Assembly (NCBI GenBank): GCA_028874795.1
Contig: JAPPHT010000056.1
Location: forward strand, 203,058 to 267,057
Length of the DNA: 64,000 bases
Direction: 5' to 3'
DNA from: Chloroflexota bacterium
GTDB lineage: Bacteria; Chloroflexota; Dehalococcoidia; Lucifugimonadales; Australimonadaceae
The translations under genes were made by a program, and so were the position numbers. Shown one piece after another: positions 9,890 through 18,070 of the stretch. The number at the start of each line of letters is the position of its first letter. Position 1 is the stretch's first letter. The notes below the pieces were generated by a model. That model searched no databases, had not been told where the DNA came from, and was given only the letters and a program-made list of their open reading frames with translations.

Positions 9890-10245
9890 CTCTCCCTCAG
9901 CGTCGGATACGCCGAAATCAGCCTCGGCACCGGAGTGCTCGGGCCAATCTCCCACACGGCCCGGATGGTCGGGTTACGACCGTCTGGGACGTTCATGATA
10001 CTTTCCACCGCATAGCTCGTGCCAGTACCCGTCTCCCTGCTGTTTACAACCTCATTGCTTGCGGCATGCACGCGCAACGCCTCCGCGAACTCTTCCCAGC
10101 GGTCCGCACTGAACCCGAACCGCAGGAAGAACTCTGCCTTGGCTTTACCGCGGACATGGACAGGACTGAGCAGGTAGTCCACGACCTTCGCCCGATCGAC
10201 GCGTGCCTGCTCGGCGTTGGGAAGCCTCAACCCCGATTGCCCCAC
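9886..10245 (-). CDS. DUF6883 domain protein
   Basis: A 119-residue protein carrying the DUF6883 signature: LPNAEQARVD-x3-VVDYLL near the start, then KAEFFLRFGF, WEEFAEALRVHA, a SYAVE strand and a final GRNPTIRAVWEI. The only usable ATG lies 19 bases inside the 3' end of the nitroreductase gene, so the two are probably co-transcribed. It is followed without gap by DUF4926. The pair is compact and mobile-looking. The biochemical function of this family is not established. Confidence 0.75.
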   Translation of the reverse strand: MGQSGLRLPNAEQARVDRAKVVDYLLSPVHVRGKAKAEFFLRFGFSADRWEEFAEALRVHAASNEVVNSRETGTGTSYAVESIMNVPDGRNPTIRAVWEIGPSTPVPRLISAYPTLRER

Positions 10246-10832
10246 CTGTCCCAGTGGGTGACCTCGGACGCCGGGCGGCGCGTGGTCGGGCCGTAGCGAT
10301 GGCCGTCCTGCGGCCAGCCGAGCGGGATCATGGCGGCGGTGGCGAAGTCCTCGGGCAGCCCGATGGCCTCGCGTATCTGCGGCTCGAAGCCGCGCCGGAC
10401 GCGAGTCGTCAGCACGCTCCCCAGCCCGAGCGCCCGCGCCGCGAGCAGCATGTTCTGCACAGCCGGGTAGATGGAGGCGCCATGGCTGATGTCGGTCCCG
10501 GGGTGCCGCGTGACGGCGAGTATCCAGACCGGCACGTCCATGACGTGCTGCGCGAGGTAGTCCGCGGACTCAGCGGCGCGCACCTGCGAGGGCGTCAGGG
10601 CCTCGTCATGGTCCGGTCGCGGGGTGCCCGGGTAGTGTTCCGCGATGATGCGCTTCGTCGCCTCGTCCTTGATGACGACGAACCCCCATTGCTGGTTGTT
10701 GCCACCGTTGGGAGCACGGATGCCGGCCTCGATGACCTTCCGCACGAGGTCGTCCGGGACGGGGTCGGTCTTCAGGTAGCGCAGCGCCCGCTGCGTATAC
10801 ATCGCATCGAACAGTCCTATGTCCTCGCTCAT
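10227..10832 (-). CDS. Nitroreductase family protein
   Basis: A 201-residue FMN-dependent nitroreductase-fold enzyme. The N-terminal FMN-binding segment (TQRALRYLKTDPVP) and the RAPNGGNNQQW motif near residue 45 are typical. The C-terminal GLGSVLTTR and GWPQ elements are also present. Family members reduce nitro groups, quinones or flavins, or remove halogens, using NAD(P)H. The start is an ATG with GAGGAG eight bases upstream; an in-frame upstream extension lacks any conserved sequence. The DUF6883 gene overlaps its end. Confidence 0.9.
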   Translation of the reverse strand: MSEDIGLFDAMYTQRALRYLKTDPVPDDLVRKVIEAGIRAPNGGNNQQWGFVVIKDEATKRIIAEHYPGTPRPDHDEALTPSQVRAAESADYLAQHVMDVPVWILAVTRHPGTDISHGASIYPAVQNMLLAARALGLGSVLTTRVRRGFEPQIREAIGLPEDFATAAMIPLGWPQDGHRYGPTTRRPASEVTHWDRWGNRG

Positions 10833-10890
10833 CGCCGCTCCTCGTTTCGTCGTAGTGGAGTCTGAGTGCCCCGGGGAACCCTGTTCACTG

Positions 10891-11097
10891 CTAGACGGCC
10901 TCAAAGTCAAAGATCGGCATGATCTCCCAGTGCGTCCATACCCCAGTGTCGGTGTTGCACGGAGGCGGAGGGTTGCGGCGAGCAAACTCCTGTGCTTCCT
11001 TCTGCGTACTGTAGGACTCGAACCAGGACTCTCTTCCGTGCCTCTCGCACGAGGCTATCAACTGATATCTGCTGGGTTCACCGAACTCTCCGGTCAT
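10891..11097 (-). CDS. Small hypothetical protein (68 aa)
   Basis: A 68-residue reading frame with an AGAAGGGAAT ribosome site before its ATG. It reads as a compact soluble domain: SRYQLIASCERHGRESW, then a STQKEAQEFARRN helix and an aromatic C-terminus WTHWEIMPIFDF. It lies in the gap between the nitroreductase gene and a divergently oriented Rieske gene. I do not recognise the family. The pattern of a short beta start followed by a KEAQ-type helix recalls another small protein at 47.9 kb, but the two are not clearly homologous. Confidence 0.45.
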   Translation of the reverse strand: MTGEFGEPSRYQLIASCERHGRESWFESYSTQKEAQEFARRNPPPPCNTDTGVWTHWEIMPIFDFEAV

Positions 11098-11220
11098 ATT
11101 CCCTTCTCGCTTTCCGCTATCCACTCCTCTCCTCTTCACTCCTGCCGTGCAACATTGTATATAGTTCCCTAAACTTACCATCGAAGATACCGCACGGGCA
11201 CCGAAGCACGGAGGAACTCG

Positions 11221-12453
11221 ATGCTGACGACCGACATGAACGACCGACTGACTCAGGTGGGGCCGGGCACGCCGATGGGAGATCTGATGCGCCGCTACTG
11301 GCACCCCATCGCCGCGAGCCTCGAGCTCAACGAGGAGAACCCCACAAAGGAGATACGCCTCCTCGGCGAGGACCTCGTCCTCTACCGCGACGCCAGCGGC
11401 AAGGTCGGCTGCATCGAGCCGTCGTGCGCGCACCGCAAGGCGAACCTGTCCTACGGCATCCCGGAAGAGAACGGGCTGCGCTGCGCCTACCATGGCTGGA
11501 TATTCAACGAGACCGGACAGTGCGTCGACCAGCCGTCGGAGCCGGAAGGCTCCAAGTTCAAGGAGAAGGTGCGCATCAGGGCGTACCCCGTGGAGGAGAA
11601 GGGCGGGGTCATCCACGTCTACATGGGGCCGGACCCGGTCCCCGTGCTCCCGAACTGGGACCTGTACCAGTGGGAGGGGGTGGAGCGCTCGACCTACGCG
11701 GTGATGCTGCCGTGCAACTGGCTGCAGTGCCACGAGAACTCGCTGGACCCGGTGCACTTCCAGTGGCTGCACCGCTACTACGGGATGTGGCGCGCGTCCA
11801 AGATCATGGGCGAGGAGCGCCGCGAGGAGTTTGACCGCATCTCCGCGGCGCGCGGCAAGGCCCACGTCAAGATCGGCTTCGACCGGTTCGAGTACGGCAT
11901 CATCAAGCGGCGGATGCTGGAGGGCGAGGACGAGCAGAGCGAGTGGTGGCGCATCGGCCACCCCATCCTCTTCCCGTACACGCTGCGCGTCGGCCAGGGA
12001 ACGTGGTTCGAGTTCCAGCACCGGGTGCCGGTGGACGACACCCACACGCTGCACTTCGGCTACACCATCCGCACTCCGGAGCCCGGTGAGGTCATCGCGC
12101 CCACGCCGATGAGGCACGAGGACCGGCCCGCCTTCTTCGACAACGGCCGCATCAAGGACGACTGGGTCGTCGGGCAGGACCAACTCGCGTGGATCATCCA
12201 GGGCCCGCGCATGGACCGAAGCACGGAGGCGCTGGGCATCACGGACATCGGTCTCATCATGTTCCGCAACATGCTCAACGAGCAGATCAAGGTGGTCGAG
12301 GACGGCGGCGACCCGGTCAACGTCCACCGGACCGCCAGGGAGATCATCGAGCTGCCGACCGAGTTCGCCTGGTACCCCGGCTACGACCGCACCGGCGGCC
12401 CGTTCGCCGACCTCCAGCCGCAACCCGTGGAGCTGGAGCGGAGCCTGCTGTAG
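11221..12453 (+). CDS. Rieske oxygenase alpha subunit, phthalate 4,5-dioxygenase type
   Basis: A complete 410-residue oxygenase component. It begins with the subfamily hallmark GPGTPMGDLMRRYWHPI (residues 14-30). The Rieske cluster ligands are Cys69, His71, Cys88 and His91, and the mononuclear iron ligands are Asp176, His179 and His184 in ENSLDPVHFQWLH. In characterised relatives this fold performs ring hydroxylation or O-demethylation with a separate FMN/2Fe-2S reductase. The ribosome site GGAGG sits six bases before the ATG. An amidohydrolase gene follows after 44 bp and may act on the oxygenase product. It is very similar to the paralogue at 19.1 kb. Confidence 0.95.
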   Translation: MLTTDMNDRLTQVGPGTPMGDLMRRYWHPIAASLELNEENPTKEIRLLGEDLVLYRDASGKVGCIEPSCAHRKANLSYGIPEENGLRCAYHGWIFNETGQCVDQPSEPEGSKFKEKVRIRAYPVEEKGGVIHVYMGPDPVPVLPNWDLYQWEGVERSTYAVMLPCNWLQCHENSLDPVHFQWLHRYYGMWRASKIMGEERREEFDRISAARGKAHVKIGFDRFEYGIIKRRMLEGEDEQSEWWRIGHPILFPYTLRVGQGTWFEFQHRVPVDDTHTLHFGYTIRTPEPGEVIAPTPMRHEDRPAFFDNGRIKDDWVVGQDQLAWIIQGPRMDRSTEALGITDIGLIMFRNMLNEQIKVVEDGGDPVNVHRTAREIIELPTEFAWYPGYDRTGGPFADLQPQPVELERSLL

Positions 12454-12497
12454 CCGACAGGGTCCGGCGCCAGCCCATACCAGGAGGAGGCTCACCC

Positions 12498-13607
12498 ATG
12501 CCCCTTGTCGACGGTGACACGCACTACTGGCCGACTCACATGCTCGAGCGGGTGTCGCATCCCGGCAAGGGCGAGGTGCGCACCTACGATGGAGCAGCCG
12601 ACTACATCCGCGACGGGAAGGCCATCTGGGAACGCATCCCGGAAGGCCGGTGGAACCTCGACAAGCGCTACGCAATCATGGACAGGGAGGGATTCGACCT
12701 CCAGGTCCTGATCCCCGACAACCGGCCCCTTCCGTACGAGTTGGAGCCCGCGCTTGGATGCGAGCTCGCGACCGCGTACAACGATACGGTTGCTGAGGAC
12801 CTGGCCGACCACGACCGCTTCATCGGAGTTGCCTGGGTCTACCTCCCCGATGTCGAAGAGTCCGTGCGTGAAGTGCGGCGGGCCGTTGAGGAGCTCGGGC
12901 TGCAGGCCGTAAAGGTCATGGGGTCGTTCGGCGACCTCCACCTGAGCGACAGGCGGCTGTGGCCCTTCTACGAGGAAGCAGCGCGGCTGGACATCCCCGT
13001 CCTGGTTCACCCGGTGGCCGGCGTCGTCCAGAAACGCTTCTTCGCGGCGGACACGCGAGTCGATAACCGCCCCGACCTGCAGGGTGTAGGGGCCCTGGGA
13101 CTTCCGTTCGAGTACATGGCCGAGATCGCTCGACTGGTGTTCAGCGGCGTGTTCGACGACTTCCCAACGCTCCGGCTCGGCTTCTTCGAGGGTGGCGTCG
13201 GATGGGTGCCATTCCTGATGAACAGGCTGGACTACTCCGTGGCGCGAGGGCACGACGACGAGCCGAACCCACGGCAGACGCTCAGCCAGGGGCCGGAGAC
13301 GCTGCTCAGGAAGCCCAGCGAGTACTTCGAGCAGATATACGTGGCCGCCGTCTCCTGGGAGACATACCTCCCGGACATCCTCGCGTTGTGGCCCAACCAC
13401 AACGTGATCATCGGGAGCGACTACGACCACGGCGACGCCATCGCGACGTGGCCGCGGACGATCGAGGGACTCGACAAGATCCCCGGCCTGTCACCGGAAG
13501 ACCGGCGCAAGGTCCTCAGCGACAATGTCAGCCGCTTGTTCGGGTTCGACCGGCATCCCGAGCGCTTGCCAACTGGGCGACTCCGCACGTCGCCGGCTCC
13601 AGCGTAG
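12498..13607 (+). CDS. Amidohydrolase family protein (COG2159, ACMSD/decarboxylase-like)
   Basis: A 369-residue metal-dependent TIM-barrel hydrolase of the amidohydrolase-2 family. Expected metal and catalytic elements are DGDTHYW at the N-terminus, a mid-chain LVHPVAG strand end and the C-terminal GSDYDHGDA aspartate. Related enzymes are aminocarboxymuconate-semialdehyde, gamma-resorcylate and other aromatic-acid decarboxylases, or hydrolases. The start ATG follows an AGGAGGAGG ribosome site. It is very probably in one operon with the preceding Rieske gene, so a decarboxylation or hydrolysis step following oxygenation is plausible (inference). Confidence 0.9.
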   Translation: MPLVDGDTHYWPTHMLERVSHPGKGEVRTYDGAADYIRDGKAIWERIPEGRWNLDKRYAIMDREGFDLQVLIPDNRPLPYELEPALGCELATAYNDTVAEDLADHDRFIGVAWVYLPDVEESVREVRRAVEELGLQAVKVMGSFGDLHLSDRRLWPFYEEAARLDIPVLVHPVAGVVQKRFFAADTRVDNRPDLQGVGALGLPFEYMAEIARLVFSGVFDDFPTLRLGFFEGGVGWVPFLMNRLDYSVARGHDDEPNPRQTLSQGPETLLRKPSEYFEQIYVAAVSWETYLPDILALWPNHNVIIGSDYDHGDAIATWPRTIEGLDKIPGLSPEDRRKVLSDNVSRLFGFDRHPERLPTGRLRTSPAPA

Positions 13608-13617
13608 CGTCCCGCGT

Positions 13618-14062
13618 TCACCCTTGGCCCATCCCCTCGAGTGAGCGGGCAACCCGCTCCATGAGCGAAGGGCGTTCGCGCTCGCCGCCAGGCGCGTCGC
13701 CCCGGGGGCGCAGGGGCTTGATGAGGGGTTCACGCATGGGACAGGCACAGGTCTCACCCTGCAGCCCCATGAGGTTGGCTTCCGCATAGCCGTGCACAAC
13801 GGCCGTGACGACGCGGTTGGGGTCGGGGACCCGCCGGGCCGCGGGCGCAGCGTTTGAGGTAGGCGTCGACGGGCGCGACGGCGAGTACGGGGACGGCAAC
13901 CTTCCCGGCAGCCTCGATGAGATCGAAGGTGTCCGGCGGGGGCTCGCCCCGATCGACAGCGTCGTACCAGCGGCCGGCGAATTCCTCGGCGACGGGATAG
14001 AGAGCGGCCTGCGCACGGAGGCAGGCGAGGTGGCGTTCGAGGGCCTTGAGCCGGGCGGTCAT
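13618..14062 (-). pseudogene. Frameshifted accessory gene following a phage-like HTH gene
   Basis: The 5' part (MTARLKALERHL ... VDAYLKRCA) and the 3' part (RRVPDPNRVVTAVVHGYAEANLMG ... LEGMGQG) both look like genuine protein but lie in different frames. They join if one base is skipped inside a GC-rich run around 13830-13848. Without the shift the first frame ends at 13754 with an Arg/Pro/Gly-rich tail typical of an out-of-frame read. The ATG overlaps the stop of the HTH gene by four bases, so the pair is coupled. Function is unknown; the neighbour suggests a phage or mobile-element origin. The shift may be an assembly error or real decay. Confidence 0.6.
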
Positions 14063-14511
14063 CGGGCACCGCGCTGGCCCTTCAGCATGCTGAAGGCGTA
14101 GTCCATGATGTCCATGCGGTCGCGTACCTCGGCGATCTCCTTGAGCTTGAGGGAGTGCTGGAGGGCGATGCGGACGGCGGCATTCCTGACGCGGGGGTCG
14201 GGGTCTTCCAGGAGGTCGGCGAGAGCGATAGCGCCCTTGAGGGCGAGGCCGTTGATCTCGGCGAAAGCCAGGTCGGGGACGTGGCGGCGGGCCTGCCCAA
14301 TCTCGGCGCGGAAGTTGGGATCCTGCATCCACCGGGTGAGGGTGTTGCGGCCGATGCGGGCTGCCTGAGCGCCCCTCCGGAGCGAGGGCGCCGAGACGAT
14401 GTAGGGAATCGCGAGCATCTGCCTGGGGGTGAGCTGCGCGGGTACTGGCGGCGAGGCATTGGCATCGCCGTGATCGGCGTTTTCTTGAATCGTGGCTCCA
14501 TCCTGCACCAT
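14059..14511 (-). CDS. HTH DNA-binding protein resembling a phage terminase small subunit
   Basis: A protein of about 150 residues with a central helix-turn-helix: LTPRQMLAIPYIV, then GAQAARIGRNTLTRWMQDPNFRA. A helical region with PDLAFAEINGLALKGAIALADLLEDPDPRVRNAA follows. This layout is common in small phage- or plasmid-associated HTH proteins (terminase small subunit or phBC6A51-like). The start at MVQDGATI is a choice among several and the first 45 residues look disordered. Its stop overlaps the next start. No terminase large subunit or other structural phage gene is present in the window. Confidence 0.65.
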   Translation of the reverse strand: MVQDGATIQENADHGDANASPPVPAQLTPRQMLAIPYIVSAPSLRRGAQAARIGRNTLTRWMQDPNFRAEIGQARRHVPDLAFAEINGLALKGAIALADLLEDPDPRVRNAAVRIALQHSLKLKEIAEVRDRMDIMDYAFSMLKGQRGAR

Positions 14512-14711
14512 CTGGCACCATCCATTCCTAGATTCCGGCGTTCCAGCGGGGCCATCGCGGGGCTGTTCCGGGGCCGCCCTGGGGGTGATCCGGGTGTGGA
14601 CGGGGCAGGCATGGGGCCAAATGGAGCCAGCCCTCCTGCCACCGTCCACGCGATCCGCGCCATGGGCCGCCGCGCCGGTCAGACCATCGTAGGGAGGGGC
14701 GCGGCGTCGGC

Positions 14712-14739
14712 GCAACGGGCGGATGTCACAGATGTGACG
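14712..14739 (+). promoter_or_regulatory. 28-bp motif with a TGTCACA-x-TGTGACG dyad, also found upstream of DUF433
   Basis: The segment contains the inverted repeat GTCACA-GA-TGTGAC just upstream of the PD-(D/E)XK nuclease gene. A 23-of-28 match lies on the minus strand at 61800-61827, upstream of the DUF433 antitoxin gene. It may be a shared operator or a remnant of a repeat. There is no known site that I can match it to. Confidence 0.35.
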
Positions 14740-14788
14740 AATGGGGAGGGAGTATCATGGAGGGCCAATCGCACGGGAGGTCTTGCCC

Positions 14789-15799
14789 ATGACCAGCGAC
14801 TCGCTTCTCGCTCATCTCGCCTGGAGGTTCCCGGGCGCCACCGAAGACATCGCGACCGAGGCGCTGTGTTACATCCTCCGCAAGCAGGAGGGCGCGCGGA
14901 CGGCGCTGGCCGACCTGCTGCGGTCGGGCGGCGCGAACCCCGAGCCGATGGACTCTTTCGACACGCAGCGTGTCTACCAGCGGTCCAAGAAGCCCGACCT
15001 CGTTGCCTTCAACGGGGACAAGGAGGTGTTGCTGGTCGAGTCGAAGTTCTGGGCCTGGCTCACGCCCAACCAGCCGAACGGATATCTCAGGCTGATGATG
15101 GACGACCTACCGGACGCCAGGAACCTGCTCTTCATTGCCCCGGAAGCCAGTCAGGGCTGGCTCTGGGACGAACTGTGCAGACGAGCCAAGAATTTCAATC
15201 TAACCGGCAAGCGTACCGGAGGCGGCGTACAGAGCACGGTAGTGGGCAGCGGTGGTCACCGCATGATGCTGACCACCTGGGATTCCCTGCTCGAACGCAT
15301 CGCACTCAGCGGGGCTGACGAGGACGGCGACCTGCGGCAGCTCGTCGGGCTATGCGCACAGATGGACGATGATGCGCCACGCCCCAGCGGTAACGCAGAG
15401 GAGTTAAGTGAAGTAAGCCACTATGAAGACCTCATAAGGAGTGCTGTTCAGCAGGCGAGGGAACGGGGCTATATCGACACGAAAGGCTTGGGGTCTGCGC
15501 GGTGGCAGAGCAGCTACGGAAGGTATATTTGGTTTGTGAACGCCGAGGGTGACCATCTCGGTACGGCCAGAATCGGCATCGATTTCGACCGTAGCGAATC
15601 TCCCCTTTTCCTCTGGTTCACCGATAACTACAAGTATTTCTCACCCGAGCGGATGGACCAGATACGCACCCAGGTGGGAAAAGATTTGGAACCGGGCGAC
15701 CAACTCTCCATTCCTGTCTCCCCCGACCCGGCATATGCGAACGTCCTCGCGGACGTGGTCGGCAGGCTGAAGGAGATCAGGGATCGAATCGCGGTCTGA
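14789..15799 (+). CDS. PD-(D/E)XK superfamily nuclease
   Basis: A 336-residue protein whose N-terminal half holds a PD-(D/E)XK nuclease core: the PD of KKPDLVAF (Asp70) and the ESK of LLVESKFWAW (Glu84, Lys86), separated by a beta hairpin as expected. The C-terminal half is an uncharacterised alpha/beta domain. The overall size fits the PDDEXK_4-type proteins found in many bacteria. The start is the ATG after GGGAGG; an upstream in-frame ATG is poorly placed. A methyltransferase gene starts 11 bp after its stop. A role in defence against foreign DNA is possible but not shown. Confidence 0.8.
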   Translation: MTSDSLLAHLAWRFPGATEDIATEALCYILRKQEGARTALADLLRSGGANPEPMDSFDTQRVYQRSKKPDLVAFNGDKEVLLVESKFWAWLTPNQPNGYLRLMMDDLPDARNLLFIAPEASQGWLWDELCRRAKNFNLTGKRTGGGVQSTVVGSGGHRMMLTTWDSLLERIALSGADEDGDLRQLVGLCAQMDDDAPRPSGNAEELSEVSHYEDLIRSAVQQARERGYIDTKGLGSARWQSSYGRYIWFVNAEGDHLGTARIGIDFDRSESPLFLWFTDNYKYFSPERMDQIRTQVGKDLEPGDQLSIPVSPDPAYANVLADVVGRLKEIRDRIAV

Positions 15800-15810
15800 G
15801 AGTAGGCGCC

Positions 15811-16665
15811 ATGACCACACCCCTGCGCATACTGCCTGACCGGCTCGTTGAGAACCTGGAGAGCGCGACGTACCAGTACGCGGTCACGATGCAGAACATC
15901 CCGCACTACTACACGGTCGCAAGGACGTGGGCCGATCACAAGGATGGCATGAGCGAGGAACTCATGTGGACCGTGTGGGAGATGCGGAAGCACGACGTGA
16001 TGCGTCCGTTCGGGAACATGGAGCAGCACTACCTGGACGTGAACGGCTTCTCCTACTGGACGATGGTCCCGCGCGACGAGGAGACGATGCTCATCAACCG
16101 GCAGTACTCGACGCACGGGGCGTACGACTCGCCGTTCGACGCCATCGCGCACCGCTACGACGATTCGGAGAAGCCGTGGTACGTCGTGCAGGCGGAGCGC
16201 GAGGCGTTGTACGCGCCCGCCGCGCCGTCGGGGCGCGTGCTCGACATCGGGTGCGGGACCGGGCTGCTGGTCGACTACTGCTATCGGGCTATCGACCGCC
16301 AGCGGTACGTCGGCATTGATCCGAGCGCGGGGATGCTGGCGAAGTTCGCGCTGAAGCACCCCGACTATCAGGCGGACGCGACGCTGCTGCGGACGACGTT
16401 CGAGGACTACGAGACGCCGCTGCGGTTCGACACGATCGTTGCGATGGCGGGGTCAGGGTCTCATGTCACCGGCGTGGACATCGTGGAGAAGGCGCGGCAT
16501 CTGCTCGCTCCGGGGGGACGGGCGTTCCTGACGTTCTACCGCGACCCAACTGCGGCATTCGAGCGGATGGGGCTCAACAGGGCGCCGGAGGTCGCGGCGA
16601 CGCCGGACGGGGCCGTGATGGACGGGGAGTACGTCGTGGTGGAGCTCACGCGGGGCGAGGACTAG
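15811..16665 (+). CDS. Class I SAM-dependent methyltransferase
   Basis: A 284-residue protein with a SAM-binding motif VLDIGCGTG at residues 143-151, followed by an acidic loop GIDPSAGM. The first 140 residues form an extra domain rich in Trp, Tyr and His (HYYTVARTW, GFSYWTMVPRDEETMLINRQY) without a family I can name. No DNA-methyltransferase motif (DPPY or NPPF) is visible, so this is not an obvious partner methylase for the nuclease. The 11-bp spacing implies co-transcription with the nuclease gene. It ends in a 4-bp convergent overlap with the next gene. Substrate unknown. Confidence 0.8.
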   Translation: MTTPLRILPDRLVENLESATYQYAVTMQNIPHYYTVARTWADHKDGMSEELMWTVWEMRKHDVMRPFGNMEQHYLDVNGFSYWTMVPRDEETMLINRQYSTHGAYDSPFDAIAHRYDDSEKPWYVVQAEREALYAPAAPSGRVLDIGCGTGLLVDYCYRAIDRQRYVGIDPSAGMLAKFALKHPDYQADATLLRTTFEDYETPLRFDTIVAMAGSGSHVTGVDIVEKARHLLAPGGRAFLTFYRDPTAAFERMGLNRAPEVAATPDGAVMDGEYVVVELTRGED

Positions 16666-16940
16666 AGCCTGGTGAACAAGGCGATGAAGCCGCCGACCGT
16701 CGTGGCCCAGAGCGTTCCCAGGAGCACGAGGAGGACGTTGAAGCGGCTGTTCATCTCACCGCGGAGTGCGGCCTGGCCCTCATTCATCTCCGAACGGAGA
16801 CCGCCAATCTCAGCGTGCATGTCGGCGCGCAATCCAGCGATGGCCTGGAAGAGGTCCCCCAAGCGTTCACTCACCTGTTCGTAGGCGCCTTCCAAACGGC
16901 TCACACGCTGCTCCAGATCAGTCGACGGTTGCGTTGTCAT
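16662..16940 (-). CDS. Small coiled-coil protein with a C-terminal membrane anchor
   Basis: A 92-residue protein. Residues 8-65 form heptad-rich helix (LEQRVSRLEGAYEQVSERL, then a GLRADMHAEIGGLRSEM-type repeat), and the last 25 residues form one transmembrane segment (FNVLLVLLGTLWATTVGGFIAL). Similar tail-anchored coiled-coil proteins are frequent and mostly uncharacterised. The start chosen is the second ATG; the first gives 13 more residues without helix character. It converges on the methyltransferase gene. Confidence 0.65.
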   Translation of the reverse strand: MTTQPSTDLEQRVSRLEGAYEQVSERLGDLFQAIAGLRADMHAEIGGLRSEMNEGQAALRGEMNSRFNVLLVLLGTLWATTVGGFIALFTRL

Positions 16941-17068
16941 CGGCTCGTCACTCCAATGTAGTGTAGCACGCACGGTCAAGCTGAACCGATCGTGCTACAC
17001 GCACCATAGGAAGCGGCTTACTCAACGGGCAATGGGCGGATGTCACCGCTTACAATGCCCCACCCCAC

Positions 17069-17242
17069 GCCGTGTGCCCTGCCGGGCACGCTGGGTTCCC
17101 GCCTTCGCGGGATCGACATCGCTCGAAATGACGCGCCCCCCACCCCACTCCCCGCCGTGTGCCCTGCCGGGCACGCTGGATTCCCGCCTTCGCGGGAATG
17201 ACGGAAGGGGCGGGAATGACGGAGGGGGCGGGAATGACGGAG
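17069..17242. repeat. Two copies of palindromic repeat family A plus short tandem repeats
   Basis: Two units, at 17069-17112 and 17154-17204, each hold a GTGCCCTGCCGGGCAC hairpin followed by a TTCCCGCCTTCGCGGGAA hairpin. The second unit runs into three copies of a GCGGGAATGACGGA-type unit of 17-18 bp. The same two-hairpin design recurs at 40.8, 57.0 and 63.7 kb. The block fills the non-coding gap between two minus-strand genes. Confidence 0.8.
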
Positions 17243-17247
17243 GTTTC

Positions 17248-18069
17248 CTACCGCACGCCGGGGCCGCCGTGCTGCTGCTGGCCGAGGCGGTTGTAGGTGA
17301 CAGGAGTCGTGACGAGCAGGCCGGCGTCGACCGGGAGGACGACGCCGGTCACCCAGCGCGCCTCGTCGCTGGCGAGGTAAACCGCTGCCCAGCCGATGTC
17401 CCACGCGGTGCCCTCGGTGCCGAGGACGCCGGCCTCGCGGCGGACCTGGCGCAGGTCGTCGTCCATGCGGGGCGCGACCATCGGGGTGTACACGAGGCCC
17501 GGCGCGATGCAGTTGACGCGTATGCCGTCTCGCCCGTGGTCGCCCGCCATCGACTGCGTGAGTCCGACCACAGCCGCCTTGGACGTCGTGTACGGCGTGC
17601 TGCTGTTGGCGCGCAGGCCAGCGATGGAGGAGAGGGTGATGATGGAGCCGCCCCCGCCCTTCTTCATCTCCGGGATGGCGTACCTGGAGGCGAGAACGAT
17701 GCTCTTGACGTTCACCGCCATGATGTGGTCCCACTGCTCTTCGGTGACCTCGGTAACGTCCGCGCGGGTGGAGATGCCGACGTTGTTGTGCAGGATGTCG
17801 AGCCGGCCGTAGCGCTCGACCGCCGTGCGCACCATCGCCTCGCAGTCGGCGGCGCTCGTCACATCGGCGGCCATGGCGGACGCGGTCCCGCCTTCCTCCG
17901 CGATGAGGCGAAGCGTCTCCTCGGCGCGTTCGAGCTCGCGGTCGACGAGCAGCACCTTTGCGCCCTCGCGCGCGAAGAGGATGGAAGCCGCCTTGCCATT
18001 GCCGATGCCGTGGCCGCTGGACCCCGCGCCCGTCACGATCGCCACCTTGCCTGCGAGCCTGTCCGTCAC
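17248..18069 (-). CDS. SDR family NAD(P)-dependent oxidoreductase
   Basis: A 273-residue short-chain dehydrogenase/reductase. The coenzyme motif is TGAGSSGHGIG and the NNVG motif is at HNNVGIS. The catalytic residues are the serine of TLSSIAG and Tyr/Lys in YTTSK. I place the start at a GTG preceded by GAGGAGGAG; an upstream ATG would overlap the previous gene and has no ribosome site. It follows a small hypothetical gene by one base, so the two are translationally coupled. Substrate unknown, probably a hydroxyl or keto group on a small molecule. Confidence 0.9.
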   Translation of the reverse strand: MTDRLAGKVAIVTGAGSSGHGIGNGKAASILFAREGAKVLLVDRELERAEETLRLIAEEGGTASAMAADVTSAADCEAMVRTAVERYGRLDILHNNVGISTRADVTEVTEEQWDHIMAVNVKSIVLASRYAIPEMKKGGGGSIITLSSIAGLRANSSTPYTTSKAAVVGLTQSMAGDHGRDGIRVNCIAPGLVYTPMVAPRMDDDLRQVRREAGVLGTEGTAWDIGWAAVYLASDEARWVTGVVLPVDAGLLVTTPVTYNRLGQQQHGGPGVR

Positions 18070-18070
18070 A

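Noticed and set aside
15811..16665. DNA methyltransferase partner making a restriction-modification system with the PD-(D/E)XK gene
   Set aside because: Only a generic SAM-binding motif is visible; no DPPY/NPPF or PCQ motif and no target-recognition domain.
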